Assembly (NCBI GenBank): GCA_902795985.1
Contig: CADBNG010000200.1
Coordinates: 1-10,722 of the forward strand
DNA: 10,722 nt
Direction of reading: 5' to 3'
Source of the DNA: an uncultured Lachnospiraceae bacterium
GTDB taxonomy: Bacteria; Bacillota_A; Clostridia; Lachnospirales; Lachnospiraceae
A model generated the notes under the pieces. The model was not told where the DNA came from. It saw only the letters and a program-made list of their open reading frames with translations, and did no database searches. Both the position numbers and the translations under genes were made by a program. Shown here one piece after another: positions 1 to 5,854 of the stretch; within the stretch, counting starts at the first letter, position 1, and each line of letters begins with the position of its first letter.

Positions 1-3
1 AAT

Positions 4-86
4 ATCAGGTCAAATGAATGAGGCGTTCATGGCATTTGTATTTGACCTAAATCAGCATTTTCCCAACATCAGGTCAAATGAATGAG
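4..86. repeat. 19-base direct repeat, two copies, with inverted core
   Basis: The 19-mer ATCAGGTCAAATGAATGAG occurs at 4-22 and again, without mismatch, at 68-86, a period of 64 bases. Between them, ATTTGACCT at 40-48 is the exact reverse complement of AGGTCAAAT, which lies inside both copies (7-15 and 71-79). The first copy sits at the window edge, so further copies to the left are possible. I do not recognise the family. Confidence 0.7.
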
Positions 87-92
87 CTGTGA

Positions 93-166
93 ACAGCGTT
101 TGGTTGAACAATACGCCATTCCTGCCGCATCCTTCAACCAGGAGAATTGATTAAATTAAACGCTGT
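93..166. repeat. Nested inverted repeat (stem-loop with bulge)
   Basis: The 16 contiguous bases 93-108 (ACAGCGTTTGGTTGAA) are complementary in two blocks to later sequence: TTCAACCA at 133-140 pairs with 101-108, and AACGCTGT at 159-166 pairs with 93-100. The result is a 16-bp interrupted stem with an 18-base bulge on the 3' side (141-158) and a 24-base loop. No U-run follows on either strand, so it is not an ordinary terminator. It could be a structured RNA or the end of a small mobile element. The pairing is seen directly; the role is unknown. Confidence 0.55.
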
Positions 167-231
167 AATTACTTCCTGATGACAGATGAAAAGCCATCAT
201 CAAAAAAGTATGAGTAAATCCGTAAATTCAA

Positions 232-264
232 CGATAAAATAACAGCGGGAGCACGTCCCGCTGT
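232..264 (-). terminator. Rho-independent terminator after the GH25 lipoprotein gene
   Basis: On the minus strand, ACAGCGGGA (264-256) and TCCCGCTGT (250-242) form a 9-bp GC-rich stem with a five-base loop, followed by the T-rich tail TTATTTTATC (241-232). The stem begins inside the TGA stop codon of the lipoprotein gene (266-264), so transcription ends immediately after the HD/GH25 operon. Confidence 0.85.
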
Positions 265-1259
265 CATCCTTCTTTCGGAATCAGATGAATATCCAGATCC
301 ACATAGGTTTCAATTCCCGGAATCTCCCCTTTCTCGCTGTACTGCCAGTACTCAAAATCGTAGGGTGTCTGGGGCCGCGCCTGGTAATCCGCGTACCAGA
401 ACGCGTAATCCGAAAGGAGTTTCATATCCCATTCAAATGCTTCCCACATTAAGTTGCTGTAGATCAGCGGTTCATAGCCGTTCTCCGCAATGATCCCGCA
501 GAAGGTCCGGGCGTTTCTTGTAAACTGTTCGCCGCTGACGGAGTCCGTCCGGGCATCGTCGTCGTGGATCCGTTCCGGATCGAAGACGACCGGCATTCCG
601 GCATCGGTTCCGTCCAGGTGCTCCAGCACAAACCGGGCTTCTTCCGCCGCTTCCTCTTCATTCACCGCCTGGGAAAAGAAGTAAACGCCGACCGAAAGGC
701 CCGCCTCTTTCGCGCCCTTCAGATTCTCTTCGAAACAGCTGTCGAGATTCAGTGTTCCTTCATCACCGTATCCGCGGAAGCCCAGCCGGATCATGGCAAA
801 TTCCACGCCGGCTTCCCGCACGGCCGTCCAGTCGATTTCTCCCTGATGCTCGGAAACATCGATACCGAAAGACGAAGTATACTGCTCATCTTCATAGGAA
901 AGCCGGAAGCCGTCCCGGACAAAGCATTCATTCTGATAAGGGTTCTTCTTCAGTTCTTCCACCACAGGAGCCTCATGATTCTGTCCGTAGGCGTCAATAA
1001 ACGTGAGGATCCGCTCTCCCAGTCCGGCCGGCCGGGTCTCTTCAGGCAAAATCTCCGGCTCTTCCTCTTCCGCCGGCGCTTCGGGCAGTTCTTCGGGCGC
1101 GGATTCTTCGGGTTCCGCCGTTTCGGACTCCGATGCGGAAAACAGGTTGTCCTGCAGGGTCTGCACCGTAGCCGAAACCGCTTCCTTTGCCTGGCCCGCA
1201 GTACATGCGGACAGGAAAAGAGCCATCAGGAGGATCCCTGCTGTCATCACTCGTTTCAT
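264..1259 (-). CDS. GH25-family (lysozyme-type) lipoprotein
   Basis: A 331-residue exported lipoprotein. A short basic start and hydrophobic stretch (residues 1-18) end in the lipobox LSAC with Cys19, so the mature protein should be lipid-anchored outside the membrane. Residues 40-80 are a Glu/Pro/Ala-rich, probably disordered linker. Residues about 130-326 form a glycoside hydrolase family 25 barrel: GIDVSEHQG (132-140) gives the first-strand Asp134, VVFDPE (224-229) gives the catalytic D-x-E pair Asp227 and Glu229, and VDLDI near 320-324 is the usual family ending. GH25 enzymes cleave the MurNAc-GlcNAc bond of peptidoglycan, so a wall-remodelling muramidase is likely. The ATG overlaps the stop of the upstream HD-domain gene as ATGA (1259-1256), pointing to translational coupling. 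Catalytic residues look intact. The family is confident; the exact substrate is not shown. Confidence 0.9.
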   Translation of the reverse strand: MKRVMTAGILLMALFLSACTAGQAKEAVSATVQTLQDNLFSASESETAEPEESAPEELPEAPAEEEEPEILPEETRPAGLGERILTFIDAYGQNHEAPVVEELKKNPYQNECFVRDGFRLSYEDEQYTSSFGIDVSEHQGEIDWTAVREAGVEFAMIRLGFRGYGDEGTLNLDSCFEENLKGAKEAGLSVGVYFFSQAVNEEEAAEEARFVLEHLDGTDAGMPVVFDPERIHDDDARTDSVSGEQFTRNARTFCGIIAENGYEPLIYSNLMWEAFEWDMKLLSDYAFWYADYQARPQTPYDFEYWQYSEKGEIPGIETYVDLDIHLIPKEG

Positions 1260-1996
1260 TGCCCGTCGATCTCCTTCAGAATCCGGCGGACCCGTTCCCG
1301 CGTTTCCGGAAGGAGGAATTCGGTCCGGTCGAACTGCATGCGGTAGTACCGGTGTTCCCGGATGATCTCCCGGCTCTCCTCGAAGTACAGATCGTAGAGA
1401 AAGCCCAGGAATCCGACCCAGTAATCAATCCCCGTTTTACGGATGCTCTTCGGGACCGGGCCGTGCGCCATGATCCGTTCATATACTTCGTCGGAGATTT
1501 TTTCCCCGGCGACCTGTTCCCGGGTCTCTCCCATCGTATCGACCAGTTCCTCTGTAGCGAACACACGGAAGATATCTATTTTATCGGCATCCCGGATCAG
1601 CTTGCATAAAAGCTCTGTCTCCTCCGGCAGCCCTTCATCGATTACATATTTATTATGGTTCCCGATAGCGGTCAGAACCATTTCCTGCTCCTCTTCGGGC
1701 AGGAAATCCAGAAGTCCCTCTTCTTTCAGGACCCTGCAGCCCAGCAGCCCGTGATTGACAGACCGCTCGTCCGAAAACGTCCCGTACTGTGTGACCTGCT
1801 CAAAGCGCCCGATATCATGGAAGAGGGCTGTGGCTTCCGCCAGTCTGCGGATTTTCTCCGAAAGATTCTTCATCGCCGTCAGCCGGTCCATGACCTTCAC
1901 CACTTCCATCGTATGAAGGATCTTCAGCCGGATCCTTCCTTCGGACGTGTCAAAACGGGAAGTATATTCCAAAAATGCTTTTTCACCTGATATCAT
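1256..1996 (-). CDS. HD-domain metal-dependent phosphohydrolase
   Basis: A 246-residue soluble HD-superfamily protein. The signature is complete: His28 (LKILHTM), His60-Asp61 (ALFHDIGR) and Asp138 (IRDADKID), with extra metal-site candidates His82 and His114. Such domains bind one or two metal ions and usually hydrolyse phosphate esters of nucleotides; the substrate cannot be told from the sequence. The start at 1996 is chosen because GGAG lies 7 bases upstream and because it puts 27 residues before the first His, as I recall for clostridial relatives. A second ATG at 2029, behind a weaker GGGGAT, would add 11 residues. Starts further upstream are excluded because they lie upstream of or inside the promoter -10 at 2076-2081. 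The 3' end overlaps the GH25 lipoprotein start (ATGA). A functional link between nucleotide hydrolysis and wall cleavage is only suggested by this coupling. Confidence 0.85.
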   Translation of the reverse strand: MISGEKAFLEYTSRFDTSEGRIRLKILHTMEVVKVMDRLTAMKNLSEKIRRLAEATALFHDIGRFEQVTQYGTFSDERSVNHGLLGCRVLKEEGLLDFLPEEEQEMVLTAIGNHNKYVIDEGLPEETELLCKLIRDADKIDIFRVFATEELVDTMGETREQVAGEKISDEVYERIMAHGPVPKSIRKTGIDYWVGFLGFLYDLYFEESREIIREHRYYRMQFDRTEFLLPETRERVRRILKEIDGQ

Positions 1997-2036
1997 AGTG
2001 CCGCTCCATGCCGCATTTACTGTTTTCATCGTCTGC

Positions 2037-2063
2037 GATCCCCGAAGTCTCCCGGATCTTCGG
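2037..2063 (-). promoter_or_regulatory. 5' leader hairpin of the HD/GH25 operon
   Basis: Just after the predicted transcription start, CCGAAG (2063-2058) can pair with CTTCGG (2047-2042), a 6-bp stem with a 10-base loop. An alternative pairing, GATCC (2058-2054) with GGATC (2041-2037), uses overlapping bases and would cover the GGGGAT in front of the upstream ATG at 2029. The stems are short and a regulatory role is inference. Confidence 0.35.
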
Positions 2064-2075
2064 TCGTGCCGGGAC

Positions 2076-2104
2076 ATTATAGCACGCAGTCCGGAAAACG
2101 GCAA
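2076..2104 (-). promoter_or_regulatory. Sigma-70-type promoter of the HD/GH25 operon
   Basis: The minus strand shows TTGCCG (2104-2099), a 17-base spacer and a perfect TATAAT (2081-2076) preceded by TGC, an extended -10 (TGnTATAAT). Transcription should begin near 2068, leaving a 40-70 base leader. This is the clearest housekeeping promoter in the window. Confidence 0.8.
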
Positions 2105-2118
2105 ACCGGCTCCGGAAT

Positions 2119-2210
2119 AACAAAAGAGCTGTGAAATCCGGGATCGGATGATCCCGGGAACTGTCCCCGAATCAAAGGGGACTGTCCCCTTTGATTCCTC
2201 TTTGATTCGG
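2119..2210. repeat. Two-hairpin palindromic cluster
   Basis: Hairpin A is CCGGGATC (2138-2145) with GATCCCGG (2150-2157), a four-base loop. Hairpin B is GAATCAAAGGGGA (2169-2181) with TCCCCTTTGATTC (2185-2197), a perfect 13-bp stem with a three-base loop and therefore symmetrical in both directions. CCGAATCAAAG (2167-2177) can also pair with CTTTGATTCGG (2200-2210), an 11-bp stem that excludes hairpin B. Bases 2122-2144 match 2232-2254 at 20 of 23 positions, so part of this cluster is a diverged duplicate of the neighbouring terminator. The look is that of REP-like intergenic palindromes; no transposase is visible. Confidence 0.6.
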
Positions 2211-2233
2211 ACCGGCCGGCTGCCAATCCAGAA

Positions 2234-2277
2234 AAGGGCTGTGAAGCCCGGGATATGCCGGTTCTTTCACAGCCCTT
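2234..2277 (-). terminator. Rho-independent terminator of the merR-ybjQ operon
   Basis: On the minus strand, AAGGGCTGTGAA (2277-2266) pairs with TTCACAGCCCTT (2245-2234), a perfect 12-bp stem whose loop holds a further CCGG/CCGG pairing. The run TTTTCT follows directly (the last T's overlap the stem foot). It lies 37 bases past the stop of the YbjQ-family gene. Confidence 0.8.
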
Positions 2278-2313
2278 ATCGTTGGAGCAGAAGCTCCTTC
2301 CGAAACGGTTGGT

Positions 2314-2625
2314 TCACTTGAATTTTACGGCGGTGCCGTAGGCGATCACTTCCGCCGCGCCCTGCATCATCTGCGCGGATCCGTAGCGAACGCCGATAAC
2401 AGCGTCGGCGCCCAGCGCTTCGGCCTCATCAACCATCCGCTTGATGGCGATCTGACGGGCTTCGTTGAGCATTTCCGTATAGGCGGTGATCTCGCCGCCC
2501 ACCAGGGTCTTCATCCCCGCCATGAAATCCTTGCCAAAGTGCTTCGTCTGGACGATGGCTCCTTTTACCATTCCGATCGCTTCGAATTCCTGTCCCGGAA
2601 TATGATCAATACTTAGCAGCTTCAT
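2314..2625 (-). CDS. YbjQ/UPF0145 family (putative heavy-metal-binding domain) protein
   Basis: A 103-residue cytoplasmic protein that covers the whole YbjQ (DUF74) fold. Family marks are the N-terminal LLSIDHIPGQEF, the central GGEITAYTEMLNEAR, the helix with EAEALGADAVIGVRY and the terminal EVIAYGTAVKF. Members assemble into ring-shaped oligomers; the heavy-metal-binding name comes from the fold, and no biochemical role is established. The start is fixed by GGGAGGAG six bases upstream. It overlaps the end of the MerR-type regulator gene by 20 bases, so the two are translated together and the protein is probably an output of that regulator. No Cys cluster is present, which argues against simple thiol-based metal binding. 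Confidence 0.88.
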   Translation of the reverse strand: MKLLSIDHIPGQEFEAIGMVKGAIVQTKHFGKDFMAGMKTLVGGEITAYTEMLNEARQIAIKRMVDEAEALGADAVIGVRYGSAQMMQGAAEVIAYGTAVKFK

Positions 2626-3262
2626 CTTCTTCTCCTCCCTGGATCTCTCCGATCCTCTGAATCAGTACAACAATGATACATACGATAATGATAACCGGTA
2701 TTGCGAGCAGCAGAACGAACAGCCATACCGGCAGCGGATCCACCTTGTTGCCCCACAGAATCGCCGCGGTAATAAAACCCATGATGGCGATCATGATCAG
2801 GGCACCGATCAGAGACCCGACCGCTTTTTTACGGTGGACGTCCGTAAGGTTCACATCCATAAAGGTCTTCCCCTCCTTCTCCAGCCTGTTAATGTTCTCA
2901 AGACAGGAGTCGATCTCCAGCCGTTCCAGCGTCAGCGGATCTTCCGGGGTGCTCCCGCAGAGCAGGTCTTCGGTGACCGTCTGCAGCTCGTCCAGGTTCA
3001 TCCGCTGTTTTTCGATGTCGCGAAGGCGGTGTTCCAGACAATCCTCCAGCGGGATCTCACCGGAGAGCACCAGCCGGATCTCCTCGATCGGAACGAACAG
3101 CTTGCGCAGGAATTTGATCTGCTTCAGGCGCCGGATATCCTCTTCGTGATATTCCCGGTATCCGTTCTCCGCCCTCTTGGGCGATAAAAGGCCCTGGTCC
3201 TCATAAAAGCGGATATTCTTTCTGGTGATGCCGACCAGTTCTTCGACATGCTGGATCTTCAT
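2606..3262 (-). CDS. Membrane-anchored MerR-family transcriptional regulator
   Basis: A 218-residue protein with an N-terminal MerR winged helix (residues 1-68: NIRFYEDQGLLSP at 16-28, ENGYREY at 32-38). A charged, probably coiled-coil linker follows (about 75-132) in place of a known effector domain. Two hydrophobic segments, 147-170 and 178-202, form a membrane hairpin, and the tail ends in the acidic EDEAAKY. There is no CueR/MerR-type metal-binding Cys loop. DNA binding at the membrane with an envelope or lipid-phase signal is the natural reading, but the signal is unknown. AAGGAG lies eight bases before the ATG. The gene is preceded by a MerR-type promoter (3289-3319) and overlaps the YbjQ-family gene by 20 bases, so it probably controls its own operon. 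Confidence 0.88.
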   Translation of the reverse strand: MKIQHVEELVGITRKNIRFYEDQGLLSPKRAENGYREYHEEDIRRLKQIKFLRKLFVPIEEIRLVLSGEIPLEDCLEHRLRDIEKQRMNLDELQTVTEDLLCGSTPEDPLTLERLEIDSCLENINRLEKEGKTFMDVNLTDVHRKKAVGSLIGALIMIAIMGFITAAILWGNKVDPLPVWLFVLLLAIPVIIIVCIIVVLIQRIGEIQGGEEDEAAKY

Positions 3263-3288
3263 GGCCTTTTCTCCTTGTCTGCAAGGCC

Positions 3289-3319
3289 TTTATACAGCTT
3301 CCACAAGGTGGAAGGTCAA
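3289..3319 (-). promoter_or_regulatory. MerR-type promoter/operator with 19-base spacer
   Basis: The minus strand reads TTGACC (-35, 3319-3314), exactly 19 bases, then TATAAA (-10, 3294-3289). Inside the overlong spacer is the dyad CTTCCAC-CTT-GTGGAAG (3314-3298), seven bases each side. This is the arrangement that MerR-family activators untwist. Transcription would start near 3282, 20 bases before the merR ATG at 3262. Upstream, A/T tracts at 3325-3348 (CAAAAA and runs of seven A and seven T) could act as an UP element. Confidence 0.88.
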
Positions 3320-3479
3320 GGGGTTTTTGTAAAAAAACGGATTTTTTTCGGTCATGCGTGAATAAAACACGGTTTTTCGTCTGCTTTTTGTGCTTCTCTT
3401 CGCCAGCTGCTCATCCGCATGAAGCTGCTGTCCGGGAAAAGCCGGACGGATGTTCGATCAGATCGATCCGCAACGCAGT

Positions 3480-4223
3480 TCAGTCTTTCTGGACGTCGCA
3501 GAGCACATCCGCCAGTTCTTCCGCCCGTGAGATGTAGGGGCAGTGCCCGGCATCCAGAGTATAGAGCTTTTTGACCGGCGTCGCCGCAAGCATCTTCTCC
3601 TGTATGTCCACGGTCAGAATCCCGTCCTGCGAGCATTTGACATAGTACTTGGGGATTTCATCGAAGGCCTCATTGAGATGAACGGCCGTATAGGGAGACG
3701 CGATCGTATCCGGCCCGTGAAGCCTGCAGAGCGCCTGCCCGACCTCGTCCGGGATGTCGTTATAAAGAGCCGGAACGGCGAATTCGGGCGTCAGCGTCAT
3801 TACGGTCTCATCCTCATTGAGTACGACTCCGATATTGGCATGACCCATGGCGATCCAGTCCATGGGCTGGATTCCTTTAATATCGCCGTAATAGTTGTTG
3901 GCCTCTCCGTCTTTCGGAAGGAACGCCGCAACATAGACCAGCTTTTTCACTTTCTCCGGCGCCAGGGCTGCCGCCTGGCTGATGGACATACCGCCCATGG
4001 AGTGCCCGATCAGAATGACCGGTTCCTCCTGCGCCTCCAGGACCTTTACGATCGCAGCCGCATAGGTCTGGATGTCCTGACCTTCGATCGGTTCCGTGCT
4101 GTTTCCGTGGCCCGGGAGATCGATAGCCAGTGTCTGAACGCCTTTTTCATGAAGAATCCCGGATACCTTATCCCAGCACCAGGCGCCCAGCCATGAACCG
4201 TGTACAAAAACCATTTTTTCCAT
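3480..4223 (-). CDS. Alpha/beta hydrolase, plant methylesterase-like
   Basis: A 247-residue cytoplasmic alpha/beta hydrolase of full length. The oxyanion strand FVHGSWLGAWCWDKV (6-20) is typical of the branch that includes plant hydroxynitrile lyases and salicylate methylesterases. The nucleophile elbow is GHSMGG with Ser75, the acid is likely Asp200 (SQDG), and the base is His227 (DAGHCPY), so the triad is complete. A small-molecule esterase acting on an ester or thioester is probable; the substrate cannot be read from the sequence. AGGAGG lies six bases before the ATG. It stands alone between the broken TIR gene upstream and the MerR operon downstream, with its own possible promoter. A role in self-resistance or detoxification is speculation. 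Confidence 0.88.
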   Translation of the reverse strand: MEKMVFVHGSWLGAWCWDKVSGILHEKGVQTLAIDLPGHGNSTEPIEGQDIQTYAAAIVKVLEAQEEPVILIGHSMGGMSISQAAALAPEKVKKLVYVAAFLPKDGEANNYYGDIKGIQPMDWIAMGHANIGVVLNEDETVMTLTPEFAVPALYNDIPDEVGQALCRLHGPDTIASPYTAVHLNEAFDEIPKYYVKCSQDGILTVDIQEKMLAATPVKKLYTLDAGHCPYISRAEELADVLCDVQKD

Positions 4224-4239
4224 ATTTATCCTCCTTTTT

Positions 4240-4253
4240 GTCCTTATCAGGAC
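4240..4253 (-). promoter_or_regulatory. Small leader hairpin before the hydrolase RBS
   Basis: GTCCT (4253-4249) and AGGAC (4244-4240) form a 5-bp stem with a four-base loop directly upstream of the AAGGAGG of the alpha/beta hydrolase gene. It may affect mRNA stability or ribosome access. Only the pairing is seen; the role is a guess. Confidence 0.25.
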
Positions 4254-4266
4254 TTTTAATCCGTAT

Positions 4267-4294
4267 TTATTACATATTCCGGGCGATGCGGCAA
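4267..4294 (-). promoter_or_regulatory. Possible promoter of the alpha/beta hydrolase gene
   Basis: TTGCCG (4294-4289), a 16-base spacer and TAATAA (4272-4267) lie 44 bases upstream of the hydrolase ATG. The -35 overlaps the T-run of the upstream terminator, a compact arrangement. The match is moderate and the spacer one base short of ideal. Confidence 0.4.
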
Positions 4295-4323
4295 AAGACC
4301 CGCAGCTGCTTTTTAAGCGGGTC
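4293..4323 (-). terminator. Probable terminator after the TIR/propeller pseudogene
   Basis: On the minus strand GACCCGC (4323-4317) pairs with GCGGGTC (4303-4297), a 7-bp stem, followed by TTTT (4296-4293). The loop holds its own palindrome GCAGCTGC. The stem starts four bases after the TGA of the broken gene. The T-run is short, so termination may be partial. Confidence 0.55.
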
Positions 4324-4326
4324 CGG

Positions 4327-5763
4327 TCAGTTCAGTCCGTACCGCGCTTTCATCTCTGCCGTCATCTCGCTGCTGCCGATCATCCCTGTTCCCTTTGCGC
4401 GCAGTTCCGCAACGGTATACTGCGGATAACTGACAAACTGATACTGATCCGAAGCGCATCTGTTCAGAACGACGTACCGGTTCGTCTCAGGGGAATACCC
4501 GCAGCAGTCATCGACCTGGTTCACACGCTTCATATCCGATAATCGGATCGCGGATAATACTCCATAAGATCTTCCGCCGATATTGAAATAAAGCATATCT
4601 TCCGTAAAATCAAAGGCGGAGGTTCCCATAGAATTTATATAAAGTGAGATGTCGGCAACACCCTCTTCTTTTCCATCTTCGATACGGTAACGGAACAGTT
4701 TTGCATTTGCGTAAGCCACATAAAGATAGTCCCCGTGAAACTCCGCTGCTGCATATTCTCTGCCCTGGGTCGGGATCCTCGAGACCACCTCCCCATCCGG
4801 CGTACAGATCAGGATCTGCGCATTGCTGATCCAGCCAGACATTCTGCATGGATGTATAGGTCTTTGAGTCAAATACCGTTCCGTCCTGATCATACGTCTT
4901 CCCATATCCTATGATATAAGAACACTGTCTCTGCATGCACAGCAGCTGTCCTTTATTCGTTTCCCTGCTGCTGGCGCGAACCAGTTTTTTCAGCCTGACC
5001 GATGTTCCGGTATCGATAAAAGAGGGATACTGGGACGATAATTCTTCGTCTTCCCCAACCGTCAGGCAGCCCAGATCTCCGTTGGAAAGAAATACCCATA
5101 GTTCGGATTGATCAAATTCCATCACTCCGATCACCGTTTCAGTAAATATCTGCGAAGCCAGTATCTCTCCGGTTTCCATATCCAGTACATACGCTGTATT
5201 CGCAATGCAGACTGCCGCGGCCTCCCTGCCAAATACCTCAGCCGAAGAATAAGCGCATTCCGCCGGAAGCTCCCACGGATATTCCCATGCCAGATCATTT
5301 TCCCATAATACCGCATCCTCACCAATGGAAAAGCACCGCGCATGGCAGTCTCCCTCATTCAGGACGGCTGCCGTGCGTGTCACGATATCTGACAGAAGCC
5401 TCTCCGGGATCAACTCTTCCGGCTCACCGTCCACCAGTACTGTCAGAATCTGTTTTTGTGAGTGATACTTCAGAAAGTAGTCGATCTCCCTGGGAACCCA
5501 GGTTGAAAGTTTCGTCGAAGACGAACAGATCACGATCAGGAAGTCCGCATCCTCCAGCGCCCTGCTGATATCATCTCCGAGGTCGCTGGTTATGGGCAGT
5601 TCCTCTTTGTCGCGAAAGATCCGGCCGATCTTTTCCCGGCCGGTCTTTTTGCGAATCGCGGCCGGAATATGGTAGCGTTCCAGCTTTTCTGAATTTCAGC
5701 CGCTATGGCAGTATCCGCCGGCGCGTGTTTATACGAAATGAAAGCACTGTAATGCTGCTCCAT
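4327..5763 (-). pseudogene. TIR-domain plus beta-propeller protein, broken by two frameshifts
   Basis: Three reading frames join into one protein of about 478 residues. The first encodes the TIR start YSAFISYKHAPADTAIAAEI; after a shift at 5685-5688 (AAAA where AAAAA would restore Lys-Lys-Leu-Glu) the second gives GRIFRDKEELP, ALEDADFLIVICSSS and TWVPREI with the Glu expected of NAD-cleaving TIR domains. Beyond about residue 130 come propeller-like strands (YVLDMETGEIL, VFLSNGDLGCL). At 4831-4834 a second shift, one extra base, moves to the frame ending in EMKARYGLN. The two shifts are opposite, so the overall frame is regained. Relatives I recall have a membrane segment and a longer region between TIR and propeller, so an internal deletion is also likely. 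The start at 5763 follows a GGGGGA site. Decay is the favoured reading; sequencing error at short homopolymers cannot be excluded. Confidence 0.8.
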
Positions 5764-5854
5764 TAACGTCCCCCTGGTCAATCATCACTTCAGTATTGAC
5801 TGTCACTGTTTCCCGGACGAAAGCTTTGTCTCTTCTTAAATCAAAAATCCTGTC

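Larger units (their letters stand above)
1..240. other. AT-rich gene-free stretch with repeats
   Basis: I see no coding region here. The base composition is visibly more AT-rich than the GC-rich coding sequence that fills the rest of the window. The stretch contains a direct repeat (4-22 and 68-86), an inverted copy of its core (40-48), and a nested inverted repeat (93-166); these are listed separately. It lies downstream of the terminator of the GH25 lipoprotein gene, so it is either an intergenic spacer or the end of a repeat or mobile element that continues beyond the window edge. No transposase fragment, tRNA or attachment site could be recognised. Confidence 0.6.

Noticed and set aside
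4..86. CRISPR-like array
   Set aside because: Only two copies of the 19-mer are present, the 45-base gap contains an inverted copy of the repeat, and no cas gene is in the window.
564..1346. Long plus-strand open frame opposite the GH25 and HD genes
   Set aside because: It is antisense to two well-supported genes, has Arg/Ser/Phe-rich composition without any domain, and no ribosome site.
3331..3348. A7/T7 hairpin as a terminator between the hydrolase and merR
   Set aside because: The stem is all A-T with a four-base loop and lies directly upstream of the merR -35, so an UP-element role is more likely.
3430..3447. GTCCGG/CCGGAC hairpin after the hydrolase gene
   Set aside because: The 6-bp stem has no following T-run on the minus strand, so it is not a convincing terminator.
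3352..3636. 94-codon minus-strand frame overlapping the hydrolase 3' end
   Set aside because: It is out of frame with the hydrolase, rich in Arg, Asp and Ser, and has no ribosome site or known domain.
5681..5691. Programmed -1 frameshift in the TIR gene
   Set aside because: The site (CAG AAA AGC) is not a good slippery heptamer because the backward slip would place the Lys tRNA on GAA, and a second, opposite shift would be needed at 4831-4834.
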